This document shows positions 6,171-8,497 of a stretch of 8,497 nt of DNA, piece by piece. Under the pieces are notes generated by a model that did not search any database, was not told the origin of the DNA, and saw only the letters and a list, made by a program, of their open reading frames with translations. The position numbers were made by a program, and so were the translations under genes. Origin of the DNA: Candidatus Methylomirabilota bacterium (GTDB lineage: Bacteria; Methylomirabilota; Methylomirabilia; Methylomirabilales; 2-02-FULL-66-22); NCBI GenBank assembly GCA_016209725.1, contig JACQVO010000249.1, positions 1-8,497 of the forward strand, written 5' to 3'. The number at the start of each line of letters is the position of its first letter. The first letter of the stretch is position 1.

Positions 6171-7706
6171 GTGGTCAAACTGGCGGAGCCTAACGAATCG
6201 GTGATAGTTGAGCCCTGGGACGAGCACAACCGGGCACTTGTGGGAAATGCCCATCCCGAGGATTGGGTCAACCCCGAACCGGCCGAGCGGTACAATCTGG
6301 TGGTCATCGGCGGGGGGACAGCCGGGCTCGTCACCGCGATCGGTTCCGCCGGCCTGGGCGCTCGAGTCGCCCTGATCGAGCGGGAGCTGATGGGCGGGGA
6401 CTGTCTGAATTTCGGCTGTGTGCCCTCCAAGGCACTCATCCGAGCAGCCCGGGCAGCAGCAGATGTGCGGATTGCCGGCGAGTATGGAGTGGAGGTGCCA
6501 TCCGGGGCACGGGTGAACTTCCCGGCCGTCATGGAACGGATGCGGCGTCTGCGCGCGCGGATCAGCAAGGCAGACTCGGTATGGCGCTGCCGCGAGGCAG
6601 GTGTGGATGTGTTCCTGGGGCAGGGGCGCTTCTCCGGCCCGGACAGTGTCGAGGTGGCCGGCAAGACGTTGCGCTTTGCCAAGGCGGTGATCGCCACGGG
6701 GGCACGGGCCGCGGCGCCCCCCATTCCCGGACTGGAGGAGGCCGACTTCCTCACGAACCAGACGGTGTTCGGCCTGACAGAACTCCCCCGGCGGCTGGCC
6801 GTGATCGGGGCGGGCCCTCTCGGCTGCGAGCTGTCCCAGACCTTTGCCCGGTTCGGAAGCCAGGTATACCTGGTGGAGACCGCGCACGGCATCCTGCCCA
6901 ATGAGGATCGCGACGCGGCGCAGATCCTCCTCCAGTCCCTGATCCGCGATGGCATCACGCTCCTATGCTGTGGCAGCGATCTCAAGGTCAAGAAGGAGCG
7001 TGGTGGAAAGCGCCTGACGGTCGGATCCCACGGGCAGCGCCAGGATATCACCGTGGACGAGATCCTGGTCGGGGTGGGGCGCCGGCCGAACGTGGAGGGG
7101 CTTGACCTGGACAAGGCCGGCGTCGCCTTCGATGAGTCCGGGGTCGCAGTCAATGACCGGTTGCAGACGACGAACCCCCGGATCTATGCGGCGGGGGATG
7201 TCTGCCCGGGGTACAAGTTCACCCACAATTCGGATTTCCAGGCCCGCATCGTCATCCAGAACGCGCTGTTCTTCGGTCGCGCCCGCGCCAGCGCCCTTAC
7301 AATCCCCTGGTGCACCTACACGGACCCCGAGATCGCCCATGTCGGCCTGTCCGAGCGGGACGCGAAGGCGCGGGGGATTCGCGTCAGGACCTTCGTGCAG
7401 GAGCTGGGGGACGTTGACCGGGCCATCCTCGATGGCGAGGTGGAGGGCTTCGTCAAGGTGCACCTCGGGGAGGGTACGGGCAAGATCCTGGGGGCCACCA
7501 TCGTGGCGCGGCATGCAGGCGAGATGCTCCCCGAGCTGACGCTGGCCATCACCCACGGCCTCGGTCTGGGGAAGGTCGCGTCCACGATCCACACCTACCC
7601 GACGCAGGCGGAGGCTATTCGAAAGATCGGGGACCAGTACAACCGGACCCGCCTGACGCCGTTCGTCAAGCGCCTGTTCCGGAAGTGGCTCGCATGGACG
7701 CGCTAG
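6171..7706 (+). CDS. FAD-dependent pyridine nucleotide-disulfide oxidoreductase (MerA/dihydrolipoamide dehydrogenase-like)
   Basis: This 511-residue cytoplasmic flavoenzyme shows the full class I order. The FAD-binding strand is VVIGGGTAG (44-52). The redox disulfide lies in GGDCLNFGCVPSK with C78 and C83. An ATG-type motif is at 173-179. The NAD(P)H-binding GxGxxG is G213, G215 and G218, followed by an acidic strand end (LVE). The second FAD motif is YAAGDV, and the dimerisation domain ends in HTYPTQAEAIRKIGDQYNR. Dihydrolipoamide dehydrogenase and glutathione reductase carry a catalytic His-Pro pair there; this protein has Tyr476-Pro477. True mercuric reductase has a C-terminal vicinal cysteine pair; this protein ends in WLAWTR with none, and has no heavy-metal-binding N-terminal domain. 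It is therefore of the group often labelled 'mercuric reductase' that occurs beside or fused to VTT proteins. It probably uses NAD(P)H to reduce an unidentified disulfide or other acceptor. It lies 19 bases after one VTT gene and overlaps the next. Confidence 0.88.
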   Translation: MVKLAEPNESVIVEPWDEHNRALVGNAHPEDWVNPEPAERYNLVVIGGGTAGLVTAIGSAGLGARVALIERELMGGDCLNFGCVPSKALIRAARAAADVRIAGEYGVEVPSGARVNFPAVMERMRRLRARISKADSVWRCREAGVDVFLGQGRFSGPDSVEVAGKTLRFAKAVIATGARAAAPPIPGLEEADFLTNQTVFGLTELPRRLAVIGAGPLGCELSQTFARFGSQVYLVETAHGILPNEDRDAAQILLQSLIRDGITLLCCGSDLKVKKERGGKRLTVGSHGQRQDITVDEILVGVGRRPNVEGLDLDKAGVAFDESGVAVNDRLQTTNPRIYAAGDVCPGYKFTHNSDFQARIVIQNALFFGRARASALTIPWCTYTDPEIAHVGLSERDAKARGIRVRTFVQELGDVDRAILDGEVEGFVKVHLGEGTGKILGATIVARHAGEMLPELTLAITHGLGLGKVASTIHTYPTQAEAIRKIGDQYNRTRLTPFVKRLFRKWLAWTR

Positions 7707-8497
7707 TGCCGCCCCGCTCATCCGCGCCCCCCAGGGAAGAGCCGGGCGACCATGTGTCGCAGGATCGCCGGCTGAGGCCGTTCATCCTCGGCCTCGTGGT
7801 CCTGGGAGGGGTGGCGCTTGCCTGGGGGTTGGGGATCCACGACATCCTCCGGATGGAAGACCTGGCAAAGCTTCGGCGCTGGGTCGAAGGGTACGGCGCC
7901 AAGGCGCCCGCGCTGTTCATCACCGGTTACGTGCTCCTGGAAATGGCCTTCGTGCCAGCGTTGCCCCTCACCGTCCTGGGCGGAGTGGTCTTCGGACCGG
8001 TATGGGGCACGGCCTACGTCTCCATCGCCTCCACGCTGGGCGCCGCCCTGGCCTTCCTGATCGCACGCTACGCGGCCCGAGGGGCGGTGGACCGTTGGGT
8101 CGCTCGCCACCCTCGGCTTGCCCGGCTGGATACGGTCGTGGCCGAGCACGGATGGCGCATCCTCGTGATCACGCGCCTCGTTCCGATCTTCCCTTTCAAC
8201 CTTCAAAACTTCGCCTACGGCGTGACGCGGATCCCTTTCTGGCAATACGTGTGGCTGAGCTGGCTGTGCATGCTGCCGGGAACGGCCGCCTACACGCTGG
8301 CGGCCTCCACACTATCGGCTGGCGGCCGAGACACGCAGCGGATCCTGACATTCTTGGGAATCGCCGGCATTCTCATCGTCCTGGTCTCTCTACTCCCCCG
8401 GTGGCTGATGCGGCGAAGTCACGTTCCGGGCGATCTTCTCGGGGGTGGGATCAGGGCAGAGAACGCCGCCAGGGGGCCGGGCTTCTCGGAAAACACT
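7694..8497 (+). CDS. VTT-domain (TVP38/TMEM64, DedA-like) membrane protein, 3' end outside window
   Basis: The frame is open from the ATG at 7694 to the last base (268 codons, no stop). The ATG lies 13 bases inside the end of the oxidoreductase gene, with GGAAG about nine bases upstream. A GTG at 7706 is a possible alternative start. Order: a hydrophilic N-terminus; a first helix (about 29-46, FILGLVVLGGVALAWGLG); a linker with LRRWVEGYGAKAPALFI; then the VTT domain with FVPALPLTVLGGVVFGP, STLGAALAFLIARYAARG, ITRLVPIFPFNLQNFAYGVT and a WLCMLPGTAAYTLA helix; then a last helix near 222-236 and a polar tail. It is nearly complete and has the normal domain build that the other VTT gene lacks. The VTT-oxidoreductase-VTT arrangement suggests a membrane-linked redox unit, which is inference. 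Confidence 0.85.
   Translation, partial: MDALVPPRSSAPPREEPGDHVSQDRRLRPFILGLVVLGGVALAWGLGIHDILRMEDLAKLRRWVEGYGAKAPALFITGYVLLEMAFVPALPLTVLGGVVFGPVWGTAYVSIASTLGAALAFLIARYAARGAVDRWVARHPRLARLDTVVAEHGWRILVITRLVPIFPFNLQNFAYGVTRIPFWQYVWLSWLCMLPGTAAYTLAASTLSAGGRDTQRILTFLGIAGILIVLVSLLPRWLMRRSHVPGDLLGGGIRAENAARGPGFSENT

Noticed and set aside
4730..7153. An 807-codon open frame on the - strand across four genes
   Set aside because: It is antisense to well-supported genes and its translation is Arg/Pro/Ser/Gly-rich without any family pattern. Long stop-free antisense frames are common in GC-rich DNA.
6171..7706. Calling the oxidoreductase mercuric reductase (merA)
   Set aside because: The C-terminal vicinal cysteines and the metal-binding N-terminal domain are missing, and no mer genes are near.

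Overview
The window is GC-rich, and every supported gene lies on the + strand, mostly with overlapping or nearly touching ends. The gene families and the use of selenocysteine fit an uncultivated soil or subsurface bacterium, for example of the Rokubacteria/Methylomirabilota or deltaproteobacterial type. That placement is inference: the window has no rRNA or other phylogenetic marker.

Left region (1-1423): the 3' part of a DUF3179-family protein overlaps by ATGA a lipoprotein built of six regular, roughly 40-residue NHL/SMP-30-like propeller blades. A 186-base gap follows, containing one GC-rich hairpin.

Central and right region (1610-8497) looks like one long operon. In order it holds: a sodium:solute symporter-family transporter; a radical SAM protein with a Cys-rich tail (GTGA overlap with the transporter); a metallophosphoesterase-fold protein; a GrdB/PrdB-like selenoprotein; a short VTT-domain (TVP38/TMEM64, DedA-like) membrane protein; a MerA/Lpd-like FAD disulfide oxidoreductase; and a second VTT membrane protein running off the end of the window.

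The main discovery is the selenoprotein. The TGA at 5234-5236 would normally be read as a stop that splits the gene into two ORFs. The same frame continues to a TAA at 5522-5524, gives a U-G-L-C redox motif and the expected C-terminal half of the GrdB/PrdB-like family, and has a perfect 8-bp hairpin 18 nt after the UGA, where a bacterial SECIS is expected. The neighbouring metallophosphoesterase-like protein appears to lack exactly the residues that form metal site 1 of the fold while keeping site 2. Transporter, radical SAM enzyme, altered phosphoesterase and selenoprotein together form a candidate uncharacterised redox or biosynthetic module, followed by a VTT-oxidoreductase-VTT membrane redox module. 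The substrate cannot be read from the sequence.
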